From Pseudomonas alkylphenolica (lineage in GTDB: Bacteria; Pseudomonadota; Gammaproteobacteria; Pseudomonadales; Pseudomonadaceae), in assembly GCF_000746525.1 (NCBI RefSeq), contig NZ_CP009048.1, forward strand, positions 3,589,501 to 3,653,500: 64,000 nt of DNA, written 5' to 3'. Positions 11,144 to 19,364 of this stretch are shown here, piece by piece; within the stretch, counting starts at the first letter, position 1, and each line of letters opens with the position of its first letter. The position numbers and the translations under genes were made by a program. The notes below the pieces were generated by a model. That model was not told where the DNA came from. It was given only the letters and a program-made list of their open reading frames with translations, and searched no databases.

Positions 11144-11500
11144 CCGCGCATGAACGCAAAGGGCCGGACGCCGGGAAAAGGTGCCTGGTGTTGATCCTGT
11201 AACGTCGCTAGCCCCTTGAAAGTCGATACAAAAGACCTCAGTTCTCATATCATGCAGAGAAATTTCCCATATTCGCTCAAGCCCCCTATGCTTGCCGGTG
11301 TGAGCAGCGTTCGCTGCTGTGGAATGCTCAATCGCCCCTACCGGCACTTGCGACTAAAGACTCAAAACAGATTCTGTGTTCGGCGGAATTAATATTTCCC
11401 GAAAGCGTCTTTAATGAAGGAAAAGAGGAACGCGTTCCGCGTGTTCTCGGCTTGTGCGGGCGCGGCCTGCAAAGCAACTTACGTTACCAAGGAGATATAC
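11144..11500. other. Intergenic region before csrA, no gene seen
   Basis: About 357 bases separate modC from csrA. I see no convincing ORF or stable terminator. The csrA ribosome site AAGGAGATATAC is at its right end. It presumably carries the csrA promoter, but no box is clear enough to mark. Confidence 0.5.
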
Positions 11501-11698
11501 ATGCTGATACTCACCCGCAAGGTTGGCGAAAGCATCGTCATCAACGATGACATCAAAGTCACCATTCTGGGCGTCAAAGGTATGCAAGTGAGGATCGGCA
11601 TCGACGCACCGAAAGATGTTCAGGTGCACCGCGAAGAGATTTTCAAGCGCATTCAGGCCGGCAGCCCGGCACCGGAAAGAGGAGAACCTCACGAGTAA
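11501..11698 (+). CDS. csrA: CsrA/RsmA-family RNA-binding regulator
   Basis: This 65-residue post-transcriptional regulator binds GGA motifs in mRNA leaders. The family opening [27 protein letters not shown] and the RNA-contacting [11 protein letters not shown] are intact. ATG 11501 has a near-ideal ribosome site (AAGGAGATATAC). Pseudomonads often carry several paralogues; the C-terminal tail ([13 protein letters not shown]) differs from the core RsmA tail, so this could be an accessory copy. The long leader suggests regulated expression. Confidence 0.93.
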   Translation: MLILTRKVGESIVINDDIKVTILGVKGMQVRIGIDAPKDVQVHREEIFKRIQAGSPAPERGEPHE

Positions 11699-11771
11699 CG
11701 CTCACTGATTCAAGCCGCACGGATGCGCTTGACCCCGATCGCGTCAGCCCTGGTGGCGGGCCGCAATGGCC

Positions 11772-12143
11772 TCATGACGACGTGGGTGGGCGGAGCAATT
11801 GGTTAACCTTGGCAATCAACTTGGGTATATCGAAGGGTTTGTCGAACACCGCTGCGAACAACTCCGGACAGTCCCATCCCTCGTGCGCCTGGGCGCCGCT
11901 GATTAAAATTATCGGCAGCGGCTGCAACTGCGGATTTTCGCGGATTTTAATCGCCAGGTCCTTGCCATTGAGCCTGGGCATCATGTAGTCGGTGATCACC
12001 AGCTCCACCCGCGTACGCGCCAATGCCTCCAGCGCCATTTCGCCGTTGCCGACCTTCAAGACCTCAAAACCCTCATCTTCCAGAAGAAAGCCGAGAATAT
12101 CGGCAATCAGGTACTCGTCGTCGACGACCAGAATCGTGCTCAT
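11772..12143 (-). CDS. Single-domain response regulator
   Basis: This 123-residue protein is a lone receiver domain. Acidic pocket residues are in ILVVDDEYLI, the phosphoacceptor Asp is in LVITDYMMPRLNG (about residue 51), and Thr/Ser and Lys positions are in ILISGAQ and VFDKPFDI. There is no output domain, so it probably acts by protein interaction or as a phosphate sink. It lies 19 bases downstream of the histidine kinase gene on the same strand and is likely its partner. Confidence 0.9.
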   Translation of the reverse strand: MSTILVVDDEYLIADILGFLLEDEGFEVLKVGNGEMALEALARTRVELVITDYMMPRLNGKDLAIKIRENPQLQPLPIILISGAQAHEGWDCPELFAAVFDKPFDIPKLIAKVNQLLRPPTSS

Positions 12144-12162
12144 GACTGTCCAGCCTGCAGGC

Positions 12163-13344
12163 TCACGTGCCCGCCACTGGCGCCGGCGTGCCGGAAAGCA
12201 CTGCAGTGGCCTGAGTGAACACCGGCAGGTACAAGGTCATGCACGTCCCCTCGCCTGGCACACTGGCAACACTGACCGCACCATTGCTCTGCCTGATAAA
12301 GCCATAGACCTGACTCAACCCCAATCCAGTTCCCTTGCCAAACGCCTTGGTGGTGAAAAAAGGTTCGAAGATACGCGGCAACACACTGGGGTCAATACCC
12401 CGGCCATTGTCACTAACATCCAGCCGCACGAAGACGCCGTGCAAATCTTCGACTCCGCCATCCAGCTGACAGTTACAGCCCATCAGTCGAATAACCCCTT
12501 CATTACCCACGGCATCGCGGGCATTGAGAATCAAGTTGAGTAAAACCATCTGCAATTGCCCGCCATCAACTGCGATGTCCTGCAATCCCTCCTGCAGTTG
12601 TATTTGCAGCTCAACGCCCTTGGGCAGGGCATGCGCCACCAGCAGGCGAATCGACTCGATCAATGTCGCCACCTGCACTCGCCCCTGCTTCAACGCCTTG
12701 TGCCGGGCAAAGCTGAGCAACTGCTGGGTCATTTGCGTGCCGCGCTCACCGGCATCGAGAATATGCTCAAGCAAACGCTGGCTGCGTTGCGGGTCTTTGC
12801 TGTTGAGGGCCAGCCTCGCCGAGCCGATGATGATGGTCAGCAAGTTATTGAAGTCATGGGCCATGCCACCGGTCAACTGGCCGAGGGCTTCGAGCTTCTG
12901 TGCCTGAAACAGCTGCGCGCGCATCGCATCAAGCTGCAGGGCGGCCTCGCGACGGTCGGTGATGTCACGGGTGATCTTCGCCAGACCGATAATTTCGCCA
13001 TCCACTGAACGGATCACATCCAACGCTGCCAGCGCCCAGAAGCGCGTGCCGTCCTTGCGCACACGCCAGCCTTCGTCCTGTGCGCCCCCGGTGCGCAAAG
13101 CGCGTTCAAGCAGCAGCGCCGGCTTGCCTTCGGCGCGATCCTGCTCGGTAAAAAACTGCGAGAAATGCTTGCCGATGACTTCGTCGGCAGTCCAGCCCTT
13201 GATCCGCTGGGCACCGGCGTTCCAGGAAATCACATGACCACTCGGATCGAGCATGTAGATGGCGTAGTCCACCACCGCCTGCACCAGTTGCTCGTAACGG
13301 TTGGCGTGCATGGCGTGCAAATCCGAGCGATCAGAAGAACTCAT
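12163..13344 (-). CDS. PAS-domain sensor histidine kinase
   Basis: This 393-residue soluble kinase has an N-terminal PAS domain (about 15-125, YAIYMLDPSGHVISWNAGAQRIKGW) and PAC region, then a dimerisation box with GGMAHDFNN (phosphoacceptor His) and an HATPase domain with LILNARDAV (N box), SDNGRGID (G1), FEPFFTTK (F) and GTGLGLS (G2). No membrane segments are seen, so it senses a cytoplasmic cue. ATG 13344 follows GGAGCTGTT. It is transcribed before the adjacent receiver gene as a two-component pair. Confidence 0.9.
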   Translation of the reverse strand: MSSSDRSDLHAMHANRYEQLVQAVVDYAIYMLDPSGHVISWNAGAQRIKGWTADEVIGKHFSQFFTEQDRAEGKPALLLERALRTGGAQDEGWRVRKDGTRFWALAALDVIRSVDGEIIGLAKITRDITDRREAALQLDAMRAQLFQAQKLEALGQLTGGMAHDFNNLLTIIIGSARLALNSKDPQRSQRLLEHILDAGERGTQMTQQLLSFARHKALKQGRVQVATLIESIRLLVAHALPKGVELQIQLQEGLQDIAVDGGQLQMVLLNLILNARDAVGNEGVIRLMGCNCQLDGGVEDLHGVFVRLDVSDNGRGIDPSVLPRIFEPFFTTKAFGKGTGLGLSQVYGFIRQSNGAVSVASVPGEGTCMTLYLPVFTQATAVLSGTPAPVAGT

Positions 13345-13593
13345 AACAGCTCCACGCAAACAGCAGTCGTAATCAAGCATAGACAGCCAGCACTGCGCAC
13401 AATTCCAGGCGTTTGGCATTCCTGTTGAAAGGGCGCGCTACGCGCGTCGAAGAAGGCCGGTCCAGACCCTTCCTCGGCGGTTGACTCAAATATAACGATG
13501 AGTTATAAAGCTCGCTTGATTGCGGAGGAAACGCGTTTTCTCCAGGGCTTCGATCCAATAGCGCGCCCGGTCGCCAGACCCTTTCAAACCTGT

Positions 13594-13678
13594 GCGAGTG
13601 TGGTGGAATTGGTATACACAGCAGACTTAAAATCTGCCGGCGTGAGCCTTGCGGGTTCGAGTCCCGCCACTCGCACCA
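13594..13678 (+). tRNA. tRNA-Leu (anticodon UAA)
   Basis: The acceptor stem GCGAGTG pairs with CACTCGC and the encoded 3' end is ACCA. The anticodon loop CTTAAAA inside the GCAGA/TCTGC stem gives UAA. A long variable arm (CCGGCGTGAGCCTTGC region) and the T-loop GGGTTCGAGTCCC fit a class II leucine tRNA of 85 bases. Confidence 0.97.
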
Positions 13679-13686
13679 TCTTCTGC

Positions 13687-13713
13687 AAAAGGCGCCTTAT
13701 AGGCGCCTTTTTG
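13687..13713 (+). terminator. Rho-independent terminator after tRNA-Leu
   Basis: AAAAGGCGCC, a short TTAT-type loop and GGCGCCTTTTT form a strong GC hairpin with a T run about 9 bases after the tRNA. Confidence 0.85.
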
Positions 13714-13795
13714 CTGTCCGCGATTCACCCCGCCCAACGCAAAGGCGGCAAGCAACTGCTAAGGTAAAATGGCCCGATAACAAAGGAAGGTGGCC

Positions 13796-14209
13796 ATGCG
13801 TTATACCTTGTTCGACAACCAGCGTGATGTAATCATTTTGCTCGCCCGTATCCTGCTGATGATCCTGTTCATCATGTCTGGCTGGAGCAAACTGACCGGC
13901 TTCGACGGTACCGTCGGTTACCTGACCTCACTCGGCGCCCCCATGCCCACCGTCGCGGCCGCCGTTGCGGTAATCATGGAGTTCTTTGTCGCCATCTTGC
14001 TGATCGTGGGCTTCTACACCCGTCCGTTGGCATTTCTGTTCGCCTTGTTCGTGATCGGCACGGCAGTGATCGGTCATCCGTTCTGGACTATGGTCGACCC
14101 GGAACGCGCGGCCAACAGCACACAGTACTTCAAGAACCTGAGCATTTGTGGCGGTTTGCTACTGCTGTCGGTGACAGGTGCCGGCAGGTTCTCGGTGGAT
14201 GGGCGATAA
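13796..14209 (+). CDS. DoxX-family membrane protein
   Basis: This 137-residue protein has four hydrophobic segments and the DoxX pattern (ILLARILLMILFIMSGWSKL, then GTVGYLTSLGAP and FFVAILLIVGFYTRPLAF). Family members are small inner-membrane proteins linked to redox stress or thiosulfate:quinone chemistry, but most are uncharacterised. ATG 13796 follows AAAGGAAGGTGGCC. It appears monocistronic after the tRNA terminator. Confidence 0.85.
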   Translation: MRYTLFDNQRDVIILLARILLMILFIMSGWSKLTGFDGTVGYLTSLGAPMPTVAAAVAVIMEFFVAILLIVGFYTRPLAFLFALFVIGTAVIGHPFWTMVDPERAANSTQYFKNLSICGGLLLLSVTGAGRFSVDGR

Positions 14210-14224
14210 CGCGGCGACCTGCGG

Positions 14225-14416
14225 CTACAGGTCATCAAGCGGATCGACACCCTCGTCCCAGTCGATTTCATCCAGGGCGTCGGCTTGTTCATCGTCGTCC
14301 TGCGGATCGAACAACGGGTCGACTTCGTCCTGCTGTACAGGTTCGCCGTCGTAGAACTCATGATCGAGCAAGTGGTCGTGTTCAGGTTCGTGAATATCCG
14401 GCTCGTCGTGCATCAT
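14225..14416 (-). CDS. Small, very acidic protein of unknown function
   Basis: This 63-residue protein starts MMHDEPDIHEPEHDHLLDHE and ends with a run rich in Asp and Glu (DWDEGVDPLDDL). Roughly 40 percent of residues are acidic, with several histidines, suggesting metal or cation binding or DNA mimicry, but there is no direct evidence. The start was chosen because CAGGA precedes the ATG pair; a TTG 9 codons upstream has no ribosome site. It is convergent with the DoxX gene. Confidence 0.5.
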   Translation of the reverse strand: MMHDEPDIHEPEHDHLLDHEFYDGEPVQQDEVDPLFDPQDDDEQADALDEIDWDEGVDPLDDL

Positions 14417-14498
14417 CAGTTCCTGCAGCAGCGCTTTTGGCAATAAGGGACGCTTGTATAAGCCAGGGGCTGCAAATCGTCAACGTCAGGGAGCGCCA

Positions 14499-14741
14499 AT
14501 GAAATACCTGCTGATTTTCATCCTCAGCCACCTCGCGACCTACTGTGCCATTGGCGCGGTTATTGACGCACGCCTTCAGGGCCTGGCCGAAGACCTGCGC
14601 CATTACCCCCACGCCCCCATCCAGGCCCAGTACTTTGAAGACGTGCGCCTGCATGCGCAGCATTCGAAGATCGAATACTGCGCGCTGCTCGGCACGCTGC
14701 TGGCCGCGCTTCTATCGCTGCTGACATGGGGGCTGAGCTGA
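14499..14741 (+). CDS. Small membrane protein, two hydrophobic segments
   Basis: This 80-residue protein begins MKYLLIFILSHLATYCAIGAV and ends with a second hydrophobic helix (ALLGTLLAALLSLLTWGLS). A soluble loop of about 40 residues lies between them. ATG 14499 follows CAGGGAGCGCC, a good ribosome site. No function recognised. Confidence 0.6.
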   Translation: MKYLLIFILSHLATYCAIGAVIDARLQGLAEDLRHYPHAPIQAQYFEDVRLHAQHSKIEYCALLGTLLAALLSLLTWGLS

Positions 14742-14762
14742 TCAGCAGGGACACCAGAAAAG

Positions 14763-14960
14763 CTAACCTGGCTGGCGAAGCAAGGCAGCGTTGGCCTGAC
14801 GCACCATATCCAGCCATTCGCTGGCACTGACCGAACCCGCCCGCTCCAGTTGCTCTGCAGCCATCAAGGCCTGGTCATAGGTTGCTTCCTGCAGCACACC
14901 CTCGCCAAGGAAACGGGTACGCCATTGCACAATAGCTACGGCCCCTTTCTTGTCTTCCAT
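14763..14960 (-). CDS. Small hypothetical protein
   Basis: This 65-residue protein starts MEDKKGAVAIVQWRTRFLGEG and ends ANAALLRQPG. It looks like a small mostly helical soluble protein. Upstream in-frame ATG 14966 and TTG 14972 are alternatives; the GGGG-rich stretch before the ATGs is a weak ribosome site. It is divergent from the YidQ-like lipoprotein gene, and a Fur-like box lies between them. No function recognised. Confidence 0.5.
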   Translation of the reverse strand: MEDKKGAVAIVQWRTRFLGEGVLQEATYDQALMAAEQLERAGSVSASEWLDMVRQANAALLRQPG

Positions 14961-15045
14961 CCCCATCCCCAACTAGCACCGGTTACGGGCAGCAAATCGG
15001 CTTGCCGCCCAAGCGGCGGCGAGATTACACGATAGCTAAATACTT

Positions 15046-15064
15046 GAGAATAATTTGCATTATC
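15046..15064. promoter_or_regulatory. Candidate Fur box
   Basis: GAGAATAATTTGCATTATC matches the 19-base Fur consensus at 14 positions by eye. It lies between two divergent small genes, about 110 bases before the YidQ-like lipoprotein start. The match is moderate and function is inferred. Confidence 0.4.
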
Positions 15065-15175
15065 GTCGATACTACTGAATAGACAGACGGTCAGTAGCCC
15101 CCCACGGTCTATCAAAGAGAATCCCCTCAACGATTTCTGTAAAATCGCTACTGAGCCAAGCATGGAGGCGCAAAA

Positions 15176-15508
15176 ATGAAAGCAATCGGTACATTATTGT
15201 TAGCGATATCACTAACAGGCTGCGGGACGATAAACACCGTATTCAGGGACGACAGTGTGGCAAGCAGCAAGCTTGCCCGATGGCAGTCGCATTGCGATGC
15301 CATTCCACGGGTCTACAGCGGCGCAGCCCTGGACTTCTGCGCATTGCATGCCGAACCCCGGCAAACCACCGACATTACCGGTCAACCCTCAGCATTGTTG
15401 ATGCTGGTGGACCTGGCATTGTCGGGCGTGGCAGACACCGTAGCGTTACCCTACACAATCTACGTACAGTACAGAGACGGCAATATTCCGAAGACCCGAC
15501 TGCAGTAG
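15176..15508 (+). CDS. YceK/YidQ-family lipoprotein
   Basis: This 110-residue protein starts MKAIGTLLLAISLTGCGTIN with a lipobox LTGC, so Cys16 should be lipidated. The rest follows the small YceK/YidQ-type pattern (RVYSGAALD, then a hydrophobic LLMLVDLALSGVADTVALPYTI). These proteins are envelope lipoproteins of unknown role. The ATG is preceded by GGAGGCGCAAAA. A candidate Fur box upstream hints at iron control. Confidence 0.75.
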   Translation: MKAIGTLLLAISLTGCGTINTVFRDDSVASSKLARWQSHCDAIPRVYSGAALDFCALHAEPRQTTDITGQPSALLMLVDLALSGVADTVALPYTIYVQYRDGNIPKTRLQ

Positions 15509-15612
15509 TGGCGAGGTAATTGACATACCTCTGGTCGCCTGCCTTACAGCTTTGTTGCAGCGCCCCGAATGGATGACTAATAGTTAGTTGTCTGCCTGGG
15601 GAGGCACAAAAA

Positions 15613-15852
15613 ATGCAACCAAGATTCGTTATCGTTCCGGCGGTGCCAATAGAGCAACAGTCCTTCCGCGCTGGCACCCGCTTCTACGCTACAACCGTGT
15701 CGGGCGGCTTCGACATCTACGACAACCAGGAAAAAATGCGGCTCAAGCCAAGCTACCAGGGCAAAGAAGAAGCAATGGCGCATTGCGCCCGGATGAACGC
15801 CGAAGACAGCTCAAGCCCAGTGAACTGTCCCGCTTATTTGATGCAGTCCTAG
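15613..15852 (+). CDS. Hypothetical protein, 79 residues
   Basis: Starts MQPRFVIVPAVPIEQQSFRA and ends VNCPAYLMQS. A GGGGAGGCACAAAA stretch before the ATG is a plausible ribosome site. The segment GGFDIYDNQEKMRLKPSYQ followed by a helix with cysteines suggests a small soluble domain. No family recognised. Confidence 0.5.
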   Translation: MQPRFVIVPAVPIEQQSFRAGTRFYATTVSGGFDIYDNQEKMRLKPSYQGKEEAMAHCARMNAEDSSSPVNCPAYLMQS

Positions 15853-16042
15853 CCAAGCGGTGCCCAGCGTCACGAAGCCACGAGTGCGGGCATCGTGGCG
15901 CTGGGTTGTTTGCGCCACTGACCCTGACGCTTCGGGATGCTCAAGCTACGCTTAGCCTTGTGTCAGGCGAATGCCTTATACAGACACGGGGCATTGCCTT
16001 GACCATCATGGCAGGTAACGTTGCCTGCCATTGGGAGGCAGC

Positions 16043-16402
16043 ATGAAACCGTTAAATGTTGTTGTCTTGAGCGCTAGCCTGTGTCTTTTTGGGGTAAGCG
16101 CTGCAATCGCTGATGAAGTGATTTCCCAGGAAGGTGACACAACGGTTGGATCTGGATTTGGTGCGGGCACAGGGCTGCTGGCTGGCGGCGCGGTAGGCGG
16201 CCCGATAGGAGCATTGGTAGGAGCAGGTGTAGGTTTTTTTGTCGGATCCGGCGTGCAGTCTGCAACCGGGCAAGAAGGACGAACTTACAAGGTGCGAAGC
16301 AGCACCGGTGAAGTAAAAACTGTTCGTTCTCCTCGCGAAGAGTTAGCCATCGGCCAGCAGGTCGACGTAAGTGGTATCAGGCTGCGGGCAGCTACTCAGT
16401 AA
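16043..16402 (+). CDS. Glycine-zipper envelope protein
   Basis: This 119-residue protein has a signal peptide (MKPLNVVVLSASLCLFGVSAAIA) and a glycine-zipper stretch (GSGFGAGTGLLAGGAVGGPIG, then GAGVGFFVGSG), as in small outer-membrane or periplasmic glycine-zipper proteins. There is no lipobox. ATG 16043 follows GGGAGGCAGC. A hairpin terminator follows the stop. Confidence 0.65.
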   Translation: MKPLNVVVLSASLCLFGVSAAIADEVISQEGDTTVGSGFGAGTGLLAGGAVGGPIGALVGAGVGFFVGSGVQSATGQEGRTYKVRSSTGEVKTVRSPREELAIGQQVDVSGIRLRAATQ

Positions 16403-16425
16403 TCTTTTCGTTTCAGCACCAGGAA

Positions 16426-16450
16426 AGAGCCCGCTTCGGCGGGCTTTTTA
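16426..16450 (+). terminator. Rho-independent terminator
   Basis: AGCCCGC-TTCG-GCGGGCTTTTT is a GC stem with a TTCG loop and a T run, about 25 bases after the glycine-zipper gene. Confidence 0.85.
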
Positions 16451-16475
16451 CTGCGCAGTCATCGTCTCATCACAC

Positions 16476-16738
16476 TCAGGCTTTTTGCGTTGAATCTGCG
16501 ATTGCCTGCAAAAGCCTGGGCAAATTTCCAAAAGCTGATTGTCGGGCTTGAGCAAATCGATTCAACACTGCCAGCTTTTCAGGATCGCCCTCCTGCAGGC
16601 TTCTCAACACTGACGGCAACAGGTGCAAACGGCACTGCGCAAGCCAGTTGGACAATCCCGCGTGGTGCTTCCATTGCCGCTGATTGTCGAGATAAGCGAC
16701 CCACATTTTGATCCAGTCCACCGGTGAGTGCGGCACCG
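16476..16738 (-). pseudogene. 3' part of a flavoprotein gene split by an IS21 element
   Basis: The frame reads PHSPVDWIKMWVAYLDNQ and ends LPRLLQAIADSTQKA. It has no start of its own. It joins in frame with the 5' part at 19359-20538 when the IS and one copy of the 6-base target duplication are removed: 1437 bases, 479 codons including stop. The reading frame upstream of 16738 runs into the IS terminal repeats and is not natural sequence. Confidence 0.8.
16733..16738. repeat. Target-site duplication, left copy (GCACCG)
   Basis: GCACCG directly abuts the left IS end and is repeated at 19359-19364 right after the right end, as expected for IS21-family transposition. Confidence 0.8.
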
Positions 16739-16927
16739 TGCGGATTCCACGGTCATCTGGCCACCCATTCCATGAGCATCTGACCACCGATTCCACGCTG
16801 ATCCGGCCACCCATTCCACGCGCATCCGGCCACTGATTCCACGGCCATCCGGCCACTCAACCGGGCAGGCAGCTACGCAGGATTTCTTCACTACCATCGA
16901 CCTCTTTTTCGAAGCAGAGAGGTCGTC

Positions 16928-18457
16928 GTGGAGCGTTTATCCATGCGTAAGATTCGCGAAGTACTACGTCTCAAGTTCGAGGTCGGACTATCAGCTCGCC
17001 AGATTGCGGTCAGCGTGCAGGTCGGTCGTGTCACCGTCGGCGACTACCTCAATCGTTTTGCCGCCAGTGGTCTCAGTTGGCCCTGTTCGTTGTCCGATGC
17101 CGAGTTGGAGCAGCAACTGTTCCCGCCGGCCCCGGCGGTTGCCAGCGAGAAGCGGCCTTTACCCGATTGGGCATGGGTGCATGCCGAACTGCGCCGCCCC
17201 GGGGTGACCCTGGCGCTGCTCTGGCAGGAGTACCGCCTGAGCCAGCCGCAGGGCTTTCAGTACAGCTGGTTCTGTGAGCACTACCGGGCCTGGCAGGGCA
17301 AGCTGGACGTGGTGATGCGTCAGGAGCACCGCGTCGGCGAGAAGCTGTTCGTCGACTATGCCGGCCAGACGGTGCCGGTTATCGACCGCCACAGCGGCGA
17401 GATCCGCCAGGCGCAGGTGTTCGTCGCGGTGCTCGGCGCGTCCAGCTACACCTTCGCCGAAGCCACCTGGTCGCAGCAGCTGCCGGACTGGCTAGGCTCG
17501 CATACCCGTTGCTTCGCCTTCCTCGGCGGCGTGCCGGAGATCGTGGTGCCGGACAACCTGCGCAGCGCGGTGAGCAAGGCCCATCGTTACGAGCCGGACA
17601 TCAACCCCAGCTACCGCGACCTTGCCGAGCACTACGGAGTGGCGGTGGTGCCGGCGCGGGCACGCAAACCGCGCGACAAGGCCAAGGCCGAAGTCGGCGT
17701 GCAGGTGGTCGAGCGTTGGATCCTCGCGGCCCTGCGCAACCGTCAGTTCTTCTCCTTGGACGAACTCAACAGCGCCATCTCCGTGTTGCTGGAGCGGCTC
17801 AACCAACGCCCGTTCAAGAAGCTGCCGGGCTCGCGCCAGACGGCCTTCGACAGCCTGGATCGTCCGGCGCTGCGCCCCCTGCCGGAGCAACCCTACGTCT
17901 ACGCCGAGTGGAAGAAAGCGCGGGTGCACATCGACTACCACGTCGAGGTCGATGGGCATTACTACTCGGTGCCGTATCAACTGGTGAAGAAGCAGCTGGA
18001 GGTGCGCCTGACGGCGCGCACCGTCGAGTGTTTCCACGCCAACCAGCGAGTGGCCAGCCACCTGCGCTCAATGCACAAGGGCCGGCACAGCACGCAGGCC
18101 GAGCACATGCCCAAGAGCCATCGCGAGCATGCCGAGTGGACGCCACAACGGCTGATCCGCTGGGCCGAGCAGACCGGGCCGAACACCGCCGGCGTGATCC
18201 GGCACATCCTCGAACGGCGCATCCATCCGCAGCAGGGCTACCGGGCCTGCCTGGGCATCCTGCGCCTGGGCAAAACCCACGGCGAAGTGCGCCTGGAGTT
18301 GGCCTGCCGTCGCGCCATCAGCCTCGGCACGTGCAGCTACAAGAGCCTCGAATCGATCCTGCGCCAGGGGCTGGAGAACCTGCCGCTGGCCCAGCAGCAC
18401 CTGCCCCTGCTGCCGGACGACCACGCCAACCTGCGCGGCCCCGGCTACTACCACTGA
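16928..18457 (+). CDS. istA: IS21-family transposase IstA
   Basis: This 509-residue DDE transposase has an N-terminal helix-turn-helix (about residues 6-45, VLRLKFEVGLSARQIAVSVQ) and a retroviral-integrase-like core with Asp143 (FVDYAG), Asp209 (VVPDN) and Glu255 (KAKAEVGV). The GTG at 16928 follows GAGAGGTCGTC. istB begins 17 bases after the stop. It catalyses strand transfer together with the IstB helper. Confidence 0.95.
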   Translation: MERLSMRKIREVLRLKFEVGLSARQIAVSVQVGRVTVGDYLNRFAASGLSWPCSLSDAELEQQLFPPAPAVASEKRPLPDWAWVHAELRRPGVTLALLWQEYRLSQPQGFQYSWFCEHYRAWQGKLDVVMRQEHRVGEKLFVDYAGQTVPVIDRHSGEIRQAQVFVAVLGASSYTFAEATWSQQLPDWLGSHTRCFAFLGGVPEIVVPDNLRSAVSKAHRYEPDINPSYRDLAEHYGVAVVPARARKPRDKAKAEVGVQVVERWILAALRNRQFFSLDELNSAISVLLERLNQRPFKKLPGSRQTAFDSLDRPALRPLPEQPYVYAEWKKARVHIDYHVEVDGHYYSVPYQLVKKQLEVRLTARTVECFHANQRVASHLRSMHKGRHSTQAEHMPKSHREHAEWTPQRLIRWAEQTGPNTAGVIRHILERRIHPQQGYRACLGILRLGKTHGEVRLELACRRAISLGTCSYKSLESILRQGLENLPLAQQHLPLLPDDHANLRGPGYYH

Positions 18458-18474
18458 ACACAAGGAATCCCACC

Positions 18475-19230
18475 ATGCTGCCCCATCCGACCCTGGACAA
18501 GCTGCAAACCCTGCGCCTGCACGGCATGCTCAAGGCGCTGAACGAACAACTGAAAACCCCGGACATCGACAGCCTGAGCTTCGAGGAACGCCTCGGCCTG
18601 CTGGTCGACCGCGAGCTGACTGAACGCGACGACAAGCGCCTGAGCAGCCGCCTGCGCCAGGCCCGGCTCAAGCACAACGCCTGCCTCGAAGACATCGACT
18701 ACCGCAGCCCGCGCGGGCTGGATAAGGCGCTGATCCTGCAACTGAGCGGCGGCCAGTGGCTACGCGACGGCCTCAACCTGATCATCGGCGGCCCCACCGG
18801 TGTCGGTAAAACCTGGCTGGCCTGCGCCCTGGCCCACCAGGCCTGCCGAGAAGGCTACAGCGTGCGTTACCTGCGCTTGCCGCGTTTGCTGGAAGAACTG
18901 GGTCTGGCCCATGGCGACGGGCGCTTCGCCAAGCTGATGAGCAGCTACGCCAAGACCGACCTGCTGATCCTCGATGACTGGGGCTTGGCCCCGTTCACCG
19001 CCGAACAGCGGCGCGACATGCTGGAGCTACTGGACGACCGCTACGGCCAGCGCTCGACCATCGTTACCAGCCAGATGCCGGTGGACAACTGGCACGAACT
19101 GATCGGCGATCCGACCCTGGCCGACGCTATCCTCGACCGCCTGGTGCACAACGCTTACCGGATCAATCTGAAGGGTGAATCAATGCGCAAACGGACGCAG
19201 AAATTGACGACGCCAGCCAACCCGGACTAA
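18475..19230 (+). CDS. istB: IS21-family helper ATPase IstB
   Basis: This 251-residue AAA+ protein helps IstA choose targets. Walker A GGPTGVGKT is at about 105-113 and Walker B LLILDD at about 163-168, with an N-terminal helical domain (LDKLQTLRLHGMLKALNEQL). ATG 18475 follows AAGGAATCCCACC. An unrelated frame runs through istA into the same stop region, but the istB start is clear. Confidence 0.95.
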   Translation: MLPHPTLDKLQTLRLHGMLKALNEQLKTPDIDSLSFEERLGLLVDRELTERDDKRLSSRLRQARLKHNACLEDIDYRSPRGLDKALILQLSGGQWLRDGLNLIIGGPTGVGKTWLACALAHQACREGYSVRYLRLPRLLEELGLAHGDGRFAKLMSSYAKTDLLILDDWGLAPFTAEQRRDMLELLDDRYGQRSTIVTSQMPVDNWHELIGDPTLADAILDRLVHNAYRINLKGESMRKRTQKLTTPANPD

Positions 19231-19358
19231 CAATGCCACCCCTGCGTCGCTGCGCTCCGACTGCCCGGCCGGATGGCCGTGGAACAGGTGGCCAGATGGC
19301 CCTGGAATGCCTGGCCAGATGAGAGCGGACTGGGTGGCCGGATGGCGTGGAATCCGCA

Positions 19359-19364
19359 GCACCG
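19359..19364. repeat. Target-site duplication, right copy (GCACCG)
   Basis: Identical to 16733-16738 and directly adjacent to the right IS end. Confidence 0.8.

Larger units (their letters stand above)
16739..19358 (+). mobile_element. IS21-family insertion sequence, complete
   Basis: This 2620-base element carries istA and istB. The ends are inverted: the left end begins TGCGGATTCCACG and the right end finishes CGTGGAATCCGCA. Inside each end are several degenerate copies of a unit like ATTCCACG..CATCCGGCCAC (about 16741-16855 left, 19265-19358 right), the multiple terminal repeats typical of IS21-type elements. A perfect GCACCG duplication flanks it. Both genes are intact, so it may still be mobile. 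Confidence 0.93.

Noticed and set aside
16739..16856. Apparent N-terminal extension of the 16476 frame (MAGWPWNQWPDARGMGG)
   Set aside because: It is the terminal repeat of the IS read as protein, not a natural N-terminus.
16739..16860. Short regularly spaced repeats that could suggest a CRISPR-like array
   Set aside because: They are degenerate, face the repeats at 19265-19358 in inverted orientation and bound istA/istB, so they are IS21 terminal repeats.
17509..19230. A 573-codon frame that seems to fuse part of istA to istB
   Set aside because: Its first part is istA read in the wrong frame; istB has its own start and ribosome site at 18475.
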